A DNA stretch of 64,000 bases from an uncultured Prevotellaceae bacterium (GCA_902774815.1 CACYJV010000007.1:1-64000); one strand, 5' to 3'. Shown: positions 25,876 to 36,430, counted from the stretch's first letter. Numbers and translations: made by a program. The notes: generated by a model not told the origin, from the letters alone.

Positions 25876-26763
25876 TTAGTCGTTCAATTTGTCGTCATTC
25901 ATTTTTATTTTTCCATTCTGTACCGCGTTGTAAAGCAACTCGATATTCAGCGGAGTCTCCTCATCATCGGAGTGGCGAGGGGCGATACAGGCATAGCCCT
26001 GTGCCGTTCGCTCAACGTAAAGGGCATCTTGAAGAGGAGCATGGGTAAGGGTAAAGGAGAACAACTGTGTAACACGCGACACTGTCGCATCACACATGAC
26101 AAGGGAGGAAGCGCTAAGGGTGTTTCCCGGGCAGCTTTCACTCTCAGCTTCTCGGCTTCCCAAGATGAGGACGTGGTCAAGCATTTGTTCAACATCGTGC
26201 ACCTGATGCGTTGCAATGACAATAGTACGTTCGTCAGTCATATTCATGGCGATAACCTTTCGGAACTGTTTCTTCGACGCAACGTCAAGTCCGTTTGTGG
26301 GTTCGTCCATAAGCAGATAGCTTGTACCACAGGCTAAGGCGAACGCCATGATCACTTTTTTCTTCTGTCCCATCGAGAGTTGGTTGGTGTGGAGTGATTC
26401 TGACAACTCGAACTCATGCAAGCATTGACTAAGCACCTCTCGCGAGAAGCGTGGATAGAACGGTCTATAGGTGTCAACATACTCCATCAGTGTCATCGAA
26501 GGCAGTTCGAACTCCTCGGGCACAATGTAGAGGTTTTGCAAAAGACGGCGCTCACGACGGCTGACGTCGTGCCCGTCGACCTCTATTCTACCCTTTTGAA
26601 CATGCAGCAGCCCCATCAATATATATAACAAGGTAGACTTACCTGAGCCATTCGGTCCCATCAATCCATAGATGCGACCTGGTTGAAGGTCCAGGTCAAA
26701 TTGCGAGAATACTGGCTCTTTGCTGCTCGCATACTGAAACGTAATGTTTTCTAGCTGAATCAT
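25876..26763 (-). CDS. ABC transporter ATP-binding protein
   Basis: 295 residues. Walker A is GLMGPNGSGKSTLLYIL (about residues 33-49), the signature is LSMGQKKKVIMAFALA (the second residue pair deviates from LSGGQ), Walker B is YLLMDEPTNGLD, and the switch histidine lies in VIATHQVHDVE. The C-terminal 70 residues (about 225-295) are an extension not needed for ATP hydrolysis and contain no known domain. First gene of a three-gene operon with the membrane partner and the GntR regulator. A palindromic operator candidate lies 65-90 bp upstream. Confidence 0.93.
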   Translation of the reverse strand: MIQLENITFQYASSKEPVFSQFDLDLQPGRIYGLMGPNGSGKSTLLYILMGLLHVQKGRIEVDGHDVSRRERRLLQNLYIVPEEFELPSMTLMEYVDTYRPFYPRFSREVLSQCLHEFELSESLHTNQLSMGQKKKVIMAFALACGTSYLLMDEPTNGLDVASKKQFRKVIAMNMTDERTIVIATHQVHDVEQMLDHVLILGSREAESESCPGNTLSASSLVMCDATVSRVTQLFSFTLTHAPLQDALYVERTAQGYACIAPRHSDDEETPLNIELLYNAVQNGKIKMNDDKLND

Positions 26764-26829
26764 AACTTTATTTGTTAATTACTCTATATTTATATGTATT
26801 ACTTATTTCATTTAGTTACAATGTTTTAA

Positions 26830-26851
26830 GTGTCTTAGTAACTTAAGACAC
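26830..26851. promoter_or_regulatory. Candidate GntR (YtrA-type) operator
   Basis: GTGTCTTA (26830-26837), a 6-bp spacer and TAAGACAC (26844-26851) form a perfect inverted repeat. It lies 67 bp before the ABC ATPase start, directly next to a minus-strand TTTTG (26857-26853), so a bound repressor would cover the promoter. The rest of the 271-bp gap (26764-27034) is AT-rich with no recognisable gene. Confidence 0.55.
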
Positions 26852-27034
26852 CGCAAAAGTAATCGTTTCTCTCCGTTCAACCAAGAAACAGCTTTGCTTT
26901 TTATAATATTTTAACAAAAAGAGTGACAAATCGTCGGTGTTTTTATGACAAATTGACAAAACCAAATGATTGGCGCGCTGTTTGAAGGGATGTAAGTAGA
27001 ATAAATAAACAAAAAAAGAAAGGAGAATAGAATT

Positions 27035-29542
27035 ATGACATTCGACAAATTTACGATTAAGGCGCAAGAAGCCGTGCAGGCAGCTGCCGGTCGTGCGCAA
27101 TCGGCAGGTCAACAGGCCATTGAGCCAGTTCACCTGCTATACGGAATCACGCAGAAAGCCAAGGATGTCACTGACTATCTGTTTGGCAAACTCGGCGTGA
27201 ACAGTCAACAAATGGAGCGCCTCGTAGAGAGCGAGATCACACATCTGCCTCGCGTTCAAGGCGGTGAGCCCTACTTTTCAAATGCAGCAGGACAGGTGTT
27301 GCAACGTGCTCAGGACACAGCCCAGAAGATGGGCGACGAATTTGTCAGCGTGGAGCCGATGCTGTTGGCCTTACTTTCCGTGAACAGCACTGCAAGCCGT
27401 ATCATGAAGGATGCCGGCATCACGGAGAAGGCTCTTCAACAGGCCATCGCTGAACTGCGCCAGGGACAGAAGGTACAGTCAATGAGCGGAGACGAGAACT
27501 TCCAAGCGCTATCCAAGTATGCCAAGAACCTCGTCGACGATGCCCGCAAAGGCAAACTCGACCCAGTGATTGGCCGCGACGACGAGATTCGACGTGTGCT
27601 GCAAATCCTGTCGCGCCGAACAAAGAACAACCCTATCCTGATCGGTGAGCCTGGAACAGGTAAGACAGCCATCGTGGAAGGTCTGGCCCAACGTATCGTC
27701 CGCGGCGACGTGCCTGAGAACCTGAAGAACAAGCAGCTTTATTCGCTCGACATGGGTGCGCTGCTTGCCGGTGCAAAGTACAAGGGTGAGTTTGAAGAGC
27801 GATTGAAAGGCGTGGTAAAGGAAGTGACACAGGCCGAAGGCGAAATCATTCTGTTCATCGACGAGATCCATACGCTGGTGGGTGCCGGCGGTGGCGAAGG
27901 TGCAATGGATGCTGCCAACATCCTGAAACCAGCCCTTGCACGTGGCGAACTGCGTGCCATCGGTGCTACAACACTGAATGAATACCAGAAGTACTTTGAA
28001 AAGGACAAGGCTTTGGAGCGTCGTTTCCAGACCGTAATGGTCGACGAACCCGACGAACTCTCGGCCATCTCCATCCTGCGAGGACTGAAGGAACGCTACG
28101 AAAACCACCACAAAGTGCGTATTCAGGACGATGCCTGCATCGCCGCCGTGAAACTCTCAGAGCGATACATCAGCGAGCGATTCCTGCCCGATAAAGCTAT
28201 TGACCTGATGGACGAGGCTGCTGCTAAGCTGCGCATGGAGCGTGACTCAGTTCCCGAGGAACTCGACGACATCACTCGTCAGTTGAAGCAACTGGAAATT
28301 GAGCGCGAAGCCATCCGCCGTGAGAACGACGAGGAGAAAATTCAGCAACTCGATAAGGAAATAGCTGAACTGCGCGACAAGGAAACCACCTTCCGCGCCA
28401 AGTGGGAAGGCGAGCGCACGTTGGTAAACAAGATTCAGCAAGACAAGCAACTAATGGAACAACTGCGCTTCGAGGCAGAACAGGCTGAACGCGAAGGAAA
28501 CTACCAGCGCGTGGCAGAAATTCGCTATGGCCAACTGCAATCGCTCGAAGCCGACATTGCCCAAATACAGAAGCAACTCAACGAACAGGAATCGGCAAGC
28601 CGACTCGTTCGCGAGGAGGTTACAGCTGACGACATTGCCGAAGTGGTGAGCCGTTGGACTGGCATCCCCGTTAATCGTATGATGCAGAGCGAAAAAGACA
28701 AGCTTTTGCACTTGGAAGAAGAGTTGCACAAACGTGTTATCGGCCAGGACGAGGCCATTCGTGCCGTCTCTGATGCCGTGCGCCGTTCGCGTGCCGGACT
28801 GCAAGACCCGAAACGACCCATTGCCTCGTTCATCTTCCTTGGCACAACAGGTGTCGGTAAGACCGAATTGGCCAAGGCATTGGCCGAATATCTCTTCAAC
28901 GACGAGACGATGATGACACGAATCGACATGTCGGAATATCAGGAGAAGCACACCGTTTCGCGACTCATTGGTGCGCCTCCGGGTTACGTAGGCTACGATG
29001 AGGGTGGACAACTGACCGAGGCCGTGCGCCGTAAGCCCTACTCGGTGTTGCTGTTCGACGAGATCGAGAAGGCTCATCCCGATGTTTTCAACATTCTGCT
29101 GCAGGTATTGGACGACGGCCGACTGACTGACAATAAGGGACGTACGGCTAACTTCAAGAATACGCTCATCATCATGACCTCGAATGCTACTCGCGATCAG
29201 CTGCGCATGTTGATGCGGCCAGAATTCCTGAACCGTATAGACGAGATCATCACCTTCGAGCAACTCACGAAGGAGCAGATTGCCGAGGTGGTAACACTGC
29301 AGATGAAGAAGGTAAAGGATATGCTTGCGCCACAAGGATTCCAGCTCGATTGGACACCGCAGGCCATCAACTACCTGGCTGAGGTGGGCTACGACCCGCA
29401 ATATGGTGCCCGACCCGTGAAGCGCGCCATCCAGCAGTATGTGCTGAACGAACTCTCCAAGCGTCTGCTTGCCGAACAAGTAACCCGCGAAAAGCCCATC
29501 ATCGTCGACGAGTTTGGCGACGGGCTGGTGTTTAGAAACTAA
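27035..29542 (+). CDS. clpB: ClpB disaggregase chaperone
   Basis: 835 residues. An N-terminal repeat domain (about 1-145), first AAA+ module with Walker [14 protein letters not shown] and Walker [16 protein letters not shown], a coiled-coil middle domain (about 400-525, rich in Glu, Lys and Gln), and second AAA+ module with [16 protein letters not shown] and [14 protein letters not shown]. Arg-finger and sensor sequence [12 protein letters not shown] follows. With DnaK it resolubilises aggregated proteins after heat stress. It is about 25 residues shorter than most Bacteroidetes ClpB: between the second-module TSNATRDQ and MRPEFLNR the usual 20-30 residue segment is reduced. AAGGAGA precedes the ATG. 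No standard promoter was found in the 270 bp upstream. Confidence 0.97.
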   Translation: MTFDKFTIKAQEAVQAAAGRAQSAGQQAIEPVHLLYGITQKAKDVTDYLFGKLGVNSQQMERLVESEITHLPRVQGGEPYFSNAAGQVLQRAQDTAQKMGDEFVSVEPMLLALLSVNSTASRIMKDAGITEKALQQAIAELRQGQKVQSMSGDENFQALSKYAKNLVDDARKGKLDPVIGRDDEIRRVLQILSRRTKNNPILIGEPGTGKTAIVEGLAQRIVRGDVPENLKNKQLYSLDMGALLAGAKYKGEFEERLKGVVKEVTQAEGEIILFIDEIHTLVGAGGGEGAMDAANILKPALARGELRAIGATTLNEYQKYFEKDKALERRFQTVMVDEPDELSAISILRGLKERYENHHKVRIQDDACIAAVKLSERYISERFLPDKAIDLMDEAAAKLRMERDSVPEELDDITRQLKQLEIEREAIRRENDEEKIQQLDKEIAELRDKETTFRAKWEGERTLVNKIQQDKQLMEQLRFEAEQAEREGNYQRVAEIRYGQLQSLEADIAQIQKQLNEQESASRLVREEVTADDIAEVVSRWTGIPVNRMMQSEKDKLLHLEEELHKRVIGQDEAIRAVSDAVRRSRAGLQDPKRPIASFIFLGTTGVGKTELAKALAEYLFNDETMMTRIDMSEYQEKHTVSRLIGAPPGYVGYDEGGQLTEAVRRKPYSVLLFDEIEKAHPDVFNILLQVLDDGRLTDNKGRTANFKNTLIIMTSNATRDQLRMLMRPEFLNRIDEIITFEQLTKEQIAEVVTLQMKKVKDMLAPQGFQLDWTPQAINYLAEVGYDPQYGARPVKRAIQQYVLNELSKRLLAEQVTREKPIIVDEFGDGLVFRN

Positions 29543-29581
29543 AAAGTTCTTAAATAGTTTTCGTGTTTGCAAGATTTTAGT

Positions 29582-29650
29582 TACTTTTGCAGTTTAGAAG
29601 TAGCTAATATTCATGCGGCACCGAGTGGTCGCTGGCCATCGGTGCCGCAT
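29582..29650 (+). promoter_or_regulatory. Promoter box and strong hairpin before the A2M gene
   Basis: TACTTTTG (29582-29589) fits the -7 consensus; a matching -33 box is not clear. Downstream, ATGCGGCACCGA (29613-29624) and TCGGTGCCGCAT (29639-29650) form a perfect 12-bp stem with a 14-nt loop, 19 bp before ATG 29670 and followed by TGTTTTA. It may be a leader hairpin of the A2M mRNA or the clpB terminator. Confidence 0.6.
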
Positions 29651-29669
29651 TGTTTTACACAAAAGGTCT

Positions 29670-32600
29670 ATGATAAAGAGAATCTTACTGACTGCCCTCT
29701 GCTTGGTGGTGTGGTCGAATTTACAGGTTATGGCACAAGGTTATACAGCTTTATGGAAGCAAGTGAGCGAGGCTCAGGACAAAGACTTGCCACAGTCGGA
29801 GATAGAAGTGCTTGGCAAAATAGCTGAAAAGGCCCAAGCCGAACACAGCTATGGACAACTGTTGAAGGCCAAGTTGCGCCAAGCAGCCGTGCAGACACAG
29901 ATATCACCCGACTCTGCCGACATCGAACTGGACCGCGTCAAAGCTGACTTGGCAAAAGCCGAGCAGTCAGGCAACCGCGTGTTGGCAGCAGTCTACCAAA
30001 GTGTTCTTGGCCGTATCTACAAGGATAAAGCCAACGGCAATAGCTATCGCTTCGGCGCCGATGACCCCAACAAAGCTGAATACAAGAGTCTTTCAGCCGA
30101 TTATTATGCCAAATCGATGGAGCCTGTCGAACTGCTGGCCAAGCAATCGGCCAAAGGTTACGAGCCCGCACTCATAGAAGGTGCCGACAGCCATATCTTT
30201 GGCGGCGACCTGCTGCACGTTTTGGGCATGGAAGCCGAAGACTATCAGACGCTGCACGACTGGTATATCAGTCACGACAACCGTCGTGCCGCCTGTATCT
30301 GTGCCTACTACCAAACGCAGAAGGACCGCTTTGCCGACGTCAATGAGATGCGCAAGTCGAAGTATCTGCAGACCATTGACTCGCTCATCAATGAATATCA
30401 GGACCTGAAGGAGTGCGGCGAGCTGGCCATCGAGCGCTACAACTTCATGGATCAGGCTGAGGATGCCACCGCCGAGGAGAAGATGAACTACATCAACTAT
30501 GCCCTGCAGCACTGGGGAGCATGGCCTCGCATGAACATCCTGCGCAATGCCCAGAATCAACTGACGTTGCCATCGTTCTCGGTAAGCATTGGCGAAGGCA
30601 TTCAACTGCCCAACACGAAGCGCCACGTGGAGGTACGCCAACTCATAAACTGCCAACGACTGACGATGACCGTTTCCCGCGTGAACATCAAGGGCGACTC
30701 TGATCTGGATCCAAACAACGACCAAGACTATGCGAAGCTGAAGAAACTCATCGTCAACAATGGCACTCAGCAGACCGTAACGCGCCGCTATGTGGGACAA
30801 CCTGACTACAAAGTGTTACAAGACTCGATGACTATCGAAGGTTTACCCGTAGGCGTTTACCTTGTGGAGTTCTCAACCGAGCGCGCCAACATGCGCACGG
30901 AGCGCGTGCTGTTGCACGTAAGCGACCTCTATGTGATGCACGAGTCGTTGCCCGACAACCGAATCCGGCTGGTAGCCGTCAACGCTACGACTGGCCGTCC
31001 CGTGCCTGGTGCACAGATCCGGCTGACAACGAATACCTACAACCGTAATAACGGCAAGCAGGTGAACACGCTGACCACCGATGGTCGCGGAGAAGCGGAA
31101 TACAAGTGGACCAACGAGCGACGCCCCAACCAAATCTACGTCTATACTGATAAGGATGACGCCTGCCCCGAGCAGTGGTTTGGCGGTGGATTCTCGTTCT
31201 ACGACAACAAAACAACACAGAACGTCTACAACGTGCTGACCGACCGCAGCCTTTACCGACCTGGTCAGACGGTGCATGCCGCCGTGATAGCCTACCAGAA
31301 CCTGGCCCATCGCGATACGAAGGTGAACAGTAATGAGAAACTGACGCTGACGTTGCGCAATGCCAATCATGAGGTTGTGGAGGAGAAACAGGTGACAACG
31401 GATGAATACGGCAAGGCTTCGGCCGACTTCGTGCTACCTACGACAGGGCTTACAGGCCAGTTCTCGATTTCCACAAAGAACAGTTCGACCTACTTCTCCG
31501 TGGAGGAATACAAGCGTCCGACTTTCCAAGTGGAGTTTGACGAGGTAATGGAGAAATACCAAGATGGCGATACCGTGACGGTAGTAGGTCATGTAAAGAG
31601 TTTTGCAGGTGTTCCCGTACAAGGGGCACGTGTTAAATATAATGTAGTGCGCCGTCGTGCTCTATGGTGGTGGCGCAATGGCAACGAGGCCGACAAGATG
31701 CTCGTCACCGACACACTGACAACCGACGACGAAGGTCGCTTCGAAGTGAAAGTTCCCATGATGATGCCAGAGTCGAGAAGCCAAGGATCATGGGGCCGCT
31801 TCTTCAACTTCGTGGTGGAGGCCGATGCCACAGATGGCGCAGGTGAAAGCCATCATGGCGAGATGTCGCTGCCGCTGAGCGACAAGGCCACGGCCTTCAG
31901 CATGAGCATGCCCTCGAACATTGAGGTCGACAGCGTGGCCCGCGTCAAGTTCAGCTATCTGAACAATGCCGGCAAGCCCATTCCCGGCGATGTCATCTAC
32001 AGAATCTTCAAGGGTTCGAAGGAGTCGAAAGAGTTGAAAGAGACCAAGAGCACTCCCGCCAACGAGCCTTTCGACATGAAGGTCAGCCACCTAAAGTCAG
32101 GCCTTTACACACTGGAAGCCACATGCGGCGAAGATACAGTGAAACATGAGTTCGTCGTCTTCAGCCTGAAGGACAAGCATCCTGCCGTGGAGACTCACGA
32201 CTGGTTCTACGCCTCGGCGAAAGAATTCCCCACCAACGGCCGCCCCGTATATGTGCAGATGGGTTCGTCGGACAAGGACCAGCACATCGTCTACACACTC
32301 ATCAGCGGTAAGAAAGTGCTCGAGAGTGGTGTCATCGACCAGAGCAATGCCATCACCACGCGCCAGTTCACGTATAAAGAAGAATATGGCGACGGCGTGT
32401 TGTTCACCTGTGCCTGGGTACGCGAAGGACGTCTCTACAGCCATAGCATTTCGCTGAGTAAACCGCTGCCCGACAAGCGGCTGCAGCTTTCGTGGAAGAC
32501 CTTCCGCGACCGCCTGACGCCGGGACAGAAGGAAGAGTGGACGCTGCACGTAAGCCCCACCCCCGACCCCTCCCCAATAGGGAGGGGAGTCAAGGCATCC

Positions 32601-35336
32601 GTGCTGGCTGTGCTGTTCGACAAGTCGCTCGACGACATCCGCCAGCACTCGTGGCCTTTCTCGCTGGGCCTCTGGCGCAACTTGCCCAATACAATCTGGC
32701 AGGGAAGACAGCTCAACGACCTCAGCCTGTATGGCGAATTGCCCTACAAGTCGCTGACCGAGCGCGCGCTGAACTTCACTCACTTCGATGAGGAGATGTT
32801 CGATTTCTCGCCACGTGTGGTGTTCAACCATAGCATTCGTGTTCGCGGCTCCCGCCCGATGCTGATGGCGAAGTCAGCTTCCGTCAATACCATGGCTGTT
32901 GAGGAGATGGCCACTGCCGATGCTCTTCCTGAGGCTCCCATCGGAGCTCTTGACGTTAAAGGTGAAGATGAGGCTCTCGTGGGCTCTATTGCCGGATTGG
33001 CCAAGGGCGATGCCGGCGAAGGCGGAAAAGCTGCTGAGAGCACTCAGATGCGCGAGAACCTGAACGAGACAGCCTTCTTCTATCCACAGCTTGTAACCGA
33101 CGAAAATGGTGACATAACAATGAAGTTCACACTGCCCGAGAGTATCACCACTTGGCGTTTCATGGCATTAGCCACCGACAAGGATGTACGTTTCGGCTCA
33201 TTGGAGAGCGAGGTCGTGGCGAAGAAAGATGTGATGATTCAGCCCAACGTGCCGCGTTTCATGCGACTGGGCGACAAGGGCCAGTTGGCTGCGCGCATCT
33301 TCAATACAGGCGAGAAGGCCGTGAAGGGTTCAGCACTTATCGAACTCATTGATCCAGAATCCGAAAAGGTGGTCTATTCGCAGAACAAACCATTCAGTTT
33401 GGAGGCTGGAAAGACAGCCAGCATCAGCTTCGACGTAGATGCTACGGAGAGTAAGTTTGCCCATTTGCCACTGCTCGTTTGCCGCGTCTCGGCATCGGGC
33501 AACGGTTTTAGCGATGGTGAACAACACTATCTGCCCATTCTGCCAAACAGCGAACTGGTCATCAATACCGTTCCCTTCACCCAAAACGGCCCTGGCACGA
33601 AGACTATCGACCTCAGCACATTAGTTGGTAAGGGACAGACTGCCCTCACAGTAGAATACACCAACCATCCCGCATGGCTGATGATTCAGACGCTGCCTAC
33701 AGTGGCTAAGACCAGCGAGAACAACGCCATCAGTCAGGCTGCAGCCTTCTATGCCAACAGTCTTGCTGCCCATCTTCTTCACCTTTCACCGCGCATTAAA
33801 TCGACGATTGAGCAGTGGAAACGAGAGCAAGGTGCTGAAACATCGCTTATGAGCAGTCTGGAAAAGAATCAGGAACTGAAGACGATGGTGCTCGATGAGA
33901 CACCGTGGGTGGCTGATGCTCGCAACGAAAGTGAACAGAAACGCCTACTCAGCGACTACTTCGATGAGAACGGCGTCAACTATCGCCTTGAAAACAACCT
34001 TGCCCAGCTGCGTAAGCTTCAAAATAGCGACGGCTCGTGGAGCTGGTGGCCAGGCATGCCAGGCTCACTCTATATGACCGTTGCCGTTAGTAAGATGATG
34101 GTGCGTTTGACAGCAATGACTGGCGACAACAATAGTCAAGCTGCAGATATGCTATCGAATGCCTATTCGTTCATGGGACGCCAGATCATCAAGGAGGTTG
34201 AAGAGATGAAGAAGCAGGAGAAGAAGGGCGCAAAGAACGTGCGTCCTAGTGAGACCGCCATCGACTGGCTCTATCTGACTACTATCGACGGTCGAAAGCT
34301 GTCCACTGAGGTTTCTGCTGCCAAGACTTACCTTGTCAACCGTCTTTCGAAGCAGACGAAAGAGTTCACCATCTACGGCAAAGCTTATTCGGCCATCATC
34401 CTTGGTCACAATGGATATGAGCAGAAGGCAAAGGAATACCTGCAAAGTATTCGCGAATACACTGTATATAAAGAAGAGATGGGCCGCTATTTCGACACGC
34501 GTAAGGCTTACTACAGTTGGTTTGACTATAAGATACCTACCGAAGTGGCCGCCATTGAGGCCATCCGTCTGTTGCAACCTGCCGACACGAAGACTGTTGA
34601 AGAGATGCAACGCTGGCTTCTGCAATCAAAACGTACTCAGAATTGGGATACACCTCTCAATGCCGTTGATGCCGTTTACGCTTTCATGAAGGACAATACG
34701 GAAACGTTTGGCAATCAAGGCGATCCTACAATTCTCAAGGTTGATGGTAGGCAGTTGGAGACATCCGCAGCCACAGCAGGTTTGGGCTATGTGAAGAGCT
34801 CGCAGGAAGGCACAGGTTTCAAGACCTTCACTGCCGAAAAGACCAGTCAAGGCACATCATGGGGTGCCGTCTATGCACGTTCGTTCCAGCCCCTTACTGA
34901 GATTGCCGACGCCCAAAGCGGCCTGAAGGTGAAGCGCGAGGTAATTGTGAAGAGCAGTCAGGGAGGTCAAGACATCGTTATCAACGCCCAAGTTTCAACT
35001 CCCAACTCCCTCAAGGTCGGCGACCGCATTCGTATCCGCATCACTATTGAGGCTGAGCGCGACTACGACTTCGTGCAGGTCAGCGACAAGCGTGCTGCAT
35101 GCCTGGAGCCCGTCGGCCAACTCAGCGGTTACCACTGGGGATACTACTGCGCGCCGCGCGATAACGTCACGAACTACTACTTCGACCGTCTGGCCAAGGG
35201 TACCCATATCGTTGAGACCGAATACTACGTTGACCGTACCGGCACCTATCAGACAGGCACTTGTACCGTGCAATGTGCATATTCGCCAGAGTACACCGCC
35301 CGCGCTGCCGCCAAGCAATTCACCATCACTGAGTAA
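29670..35336 (+). CDS. Alpha-2-macroglobulin family protein, very large
   Basis: 1,888 residues from ATG 29670, where a signal peptide begins (ends SNLQVMAQ); the frame is open for 19 codons further upstream. An N-terminal helical, tetratricopeptide-like part (about 25-330) precedes macroglobulin domains: the MG2-like DRSLYRPGQTVHAAV and a bait-like region, then the A2M core (NETAFFYPQLVTDENGDITM) and an alpha/alpha barrel with WSWWPGMPGSLYMT. The thioester motif CxEQ is absent; its place reads SENNAISQAAAFYAN (near residue 1350), as in other Bacteroidetes members. Periplasmic, perhaps a protease trap or envelope-defence protein. A GC-rich palindromic element adds SPTPDPSPIGRGVKAS (32553-32591). 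Followed 26 bp later by a DUF1573 gene. Confidence 0.88.
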   Translation: MIKRILLTALCLVVWSNLQVMAQGYTALWKQVSEAQDKDLPQSEIEVLGKIAEKAQAEHSYGQLLKAKLRQAAVQTQISPDSADIELDRVKADLAKAEQSGNRVLAAVYQSVLGRIYKDKANGNSYRFGADDPNKAEYKSLSADYYAKSMEPVELLAKQSAKGYEPALIEGADSHIFGGDLLHVLGMEAEDYQTLHDWYISHDNRRAACICAYYQTQKDRFADVNEMRKSKYLQTIDSLINEYQDLKECGELAIERYNFMDQAEDATAEEKMNYINYALQHWGAWPRMNILRNAQNQLTLPSFSVSIGEGIQLPNTKRHVEVRQLINCQRLTMTVSRVNIKGDSDLDPNNDQDYAKLKKLIVNNGTQQTVTRRYVGQPDYKVLQDSMTIEGLPVGVYLVEFSTERANMRTERVLLHVSDLYVMHESLPDNRIRLVAVNATTGRPVPGAQIRLTTNTYNRNNGKQVNTLTTDGRGEAEYKWTNERRPNQIYVYTDKDDACPEQWFGGGFSFYDNKTTQNVYNVLTDRSLYRPGQTVHAAVIAYQNLAHRDTKVNSNEKLTLTLRNANHEVVEEKQVTTDEYGKASADFVLPTTGLTGQFSISTKNSSTYFSVEEYKRPTFQVEFDEVMEKYQDGDTVTVVGHVKSFAGVPVQGARVKYNVVRRRALWWWRNGNEADKMLVTDTLTTDDEGRFEVKVPMMMPESRSQGSWGRFFNFVVEADATDGAGESHHGEMSLPLSDKATAFSMSMPSNIEVDSVARVKFSYLNNAGKPIPGDVIYRIFKGSKESKELKETKSTPANEPFDMKVSHLKSGLYTLEATCGEDTVKHEFVVFSLKDKHPAVETHDWFYASAKEFPTNGRPVYVQMGSSDKDQHIVYTLISGKKVLESGVIDQSNAITTRQFTYKEEYGDGVLFTCAWVREGRLYSHSISLSKPLPDKRLQLSWKTFRDRLTPGQKEEWTLHVSPTPDPSPIGRGVKASVLAVLFDKSLDDIRQHSWPFSLGLWRNLPNTIWQGRQLNDLSLYGELPYKSLTERALNFTHFDEEMFDFSPRVVFNHSIRVRGSRPMLMAKSASVNTMAVEEMATADALPEAPIGALDVKGEDEALVGSIAGLAKGDAGEGGKAAESTQMRENLNETAFFYPQLVTDENGDITMKFTLPESITTWRFMALATDKDVRFGSLESEVVAKKDVMIQPNVPRFMRLGDKGQLAARIFNTGEKAVKGSALIELIDPESEKVVYSQNKPFSLEAGKTASISFDVDATESKFAHLPLLVCRVSASGNGFSDGEQHYLPILPNSELVINTVPFTQNGPGTKTIDLSTLVGKGQTALTVEYTNHPAWLMIQTLPTVAKTSENNAISQAAAFYANSLAAHLLHLSPRIKSTIEQWKREQGAETSLMSSLEKNQELKTMVLDETPWVADARNESEQKRLLSDYFDENGVNYRLENNLAQLRKLQNSDGSWSWWPGMPGSLYMTVAVSKMMVRLTAMTGDNNSQAADMLSNAYSFMGRQIIKEVEEMKKQEKKGAKNVRPSETAIDWLYLTTIDGRKLSTEVSAAKTYLVNRLSKQTKEFTIYGKAYSAIILGHNGYEQKAKEYLQSIREYTVYKEEMGRYFDTRKAYYSWFDYKIPTEVAAIEAIRLLQPADTKTVEEMQRWLLQSKRTQNWDTPLNAVDAVYAFMKDNTETFGNQGDPTILKVDGRQLETSAATAGLGYVKSSQEGTGFKTFTAEKTSQGTSWGAVYARSFQPLTEIADAQSGLKVKREVIVKSSQGGQDIVINAQVSTPNSLKVGDRIRIRITIEAERDYDFVQVSDKRAACLEPVGQLSGYHWGYYCAPRDNVTNYYFDRLAKGTHIVETEYYVDRTGTYQTGTCTVQCAYSPEYTARAAAKQFTITE
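32553..32591 (+). repeat. In-frame GC-rich palindromic element (copy C)
   Basis: AGCCCCACCCCCGACCCCTC then CCCAATAGGGAGGGGAGTC: the ends match the GH94 copy (10498-10533, opposite strand) almost base for base. It encodes a PSPIGRG-type loop. Confidence 0.8.
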
Positions 35337-35362
35337 AGAACAAAGCAATAACGAATACATTC

Positions 35363-36430
35363 ATGATCAAGAAGATATTTGCAACGACCATCATCTGTTT
35401 GCTAACTGCCTTGACGCCTTGCCACGCACAGCGCATTGAGGCAAAGAACCCTGTCATTAACGTGGGACAGGTGATGTTTCGCGATCCTGTAACCGTTGAG
35501 TTTGAACTGAAGAATCGCCTAAGCCGCGAAATCAAAATATCGCAAGTACGCACCAGTTGTGGATGCACTACCGTCGACTACCCTAAGAACGATATCGACG
35601 GCGATGCCAGTTTCACTGTCCGGGCCACCTACGATGCCAAGCAGATGGGCCACTTCCAAAAGCAGATAGGCGTCTATACAGAAGGCAGCAACACCCCATT
35701 GATGCTAACCTTAAAGGGTGTTGTCGTCGATGAGGTCGTTGACTTCGCCGGCGATTACCCCATCACGATGGGCGACCTGCTTGTCGACTTAAACGAAATT
35801 GAATTCGACGACGTCAATCGTGGTGATATGCCCATGGCCAAGATTCACATCCTGAACAATACCGACAATACCGTGCAACCCGTAGTGATGCACTTGCCCA
35901 ACTACATCAAGGCTGAAATATCGCCGTCGAGGATTCGTGCCGGTCGCTCGGGTGTTGCCATCATTACGCTCGATACGCGTGGCATCAGCGACTACGGACT
36001 CACGAAGACACAGGTATTCCTTGGTAAGAATCCCGGCGACCGCGTAGCACCCAACAAACGCATCGATATTTCTGCCGTATTACTGCCCAACGTAAGCGAC
36101 CTCAACGACTATCAGCTGGCACAGGCACCTCACATAGAGTTGTCGGCCACGACGCTCAACCTAGGTCCTTTCAATGGAAAGAAGAAACTGAAAGGTGAGA
36201 TAGACATACAGAACACTGGTAAGTCAACACTCGACATCACGAAGTTGCAGATGTACACTGTGGGACTACAGCTGTCACTCAACAAGACAAAGCTTGCTCC
36301 CGGTGAATATGCCAAGCTGAAGATCACGGCTGTTGAGCGCGACTTGCGTCTGGTGAAGTCGCCCCGTATATTGATGATTACCAACGATCCCAACCGACCG
36401 AAAGTCATCATTGAAGTGAAAACGGAATAG
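35363..36430 (+). CDS. Secreted DUF1573 protein
   Basis: 355 residues. A signal peptide ends TPCHAQ. Three Ig-like beta modules follow. The first is a DUF1573 domain with the hallmark VRTSCGCTTVDYPK, and FELKNRLSREIKIS before it. The second and third (about 125-245 and 250-355) have similar spacing but lack the CGCT motif. The family is common in Bacteroidetes, exported to the periplasm or surface, with no known enzymatic role; the CGC cysteines could bind metal or form a disulfide. It starts 26 bp after the A2M gene and is probably co-transcribed. Confidence 0.85.
   Translation: MIKKIFATTIICLLTALTPCHAQRIEAKNPVINVGQVMFRDPVTVEFELKNRLSREIKISQVRTSCGCTTVDYPKNDIDGDASFTVRATYDAKQMGHFQKQIGVYTEGSNTPLMLTLKGVVVDEVVDFAGDYPITMGDLLVDLNEIEFDDVNRGDMPMAKIHILNNTDNTVQPVVMHLPNYIKAEISPSRIRAGRSGVAIITLDTRGISDYGLTKTQVFLGKNPGDRVAPNKRIDISAVLLPNVSDLNDYQLAQAPHIELSATTLNLGPFNGKKKLKGEIDIQNTGKSTLDITKLQMYTVGLQLSLNKTKLAPGEYAKLKITAVERDLRLVKSPRILMITNDPNRPKVIIEVKTE

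Noticed and set aside
29613-29669. Longer N-terminus of the macroglobulin protein
   Set aside because: The 19 extra codons are encoded by the hairpin; the signal peptide starts cleanly at 29670.
33714-33760. Thioester site in the macroglobulin protein
   Set aside because: The CxEQ motif is replaced by SENNAISQ; no cysteine is present there.
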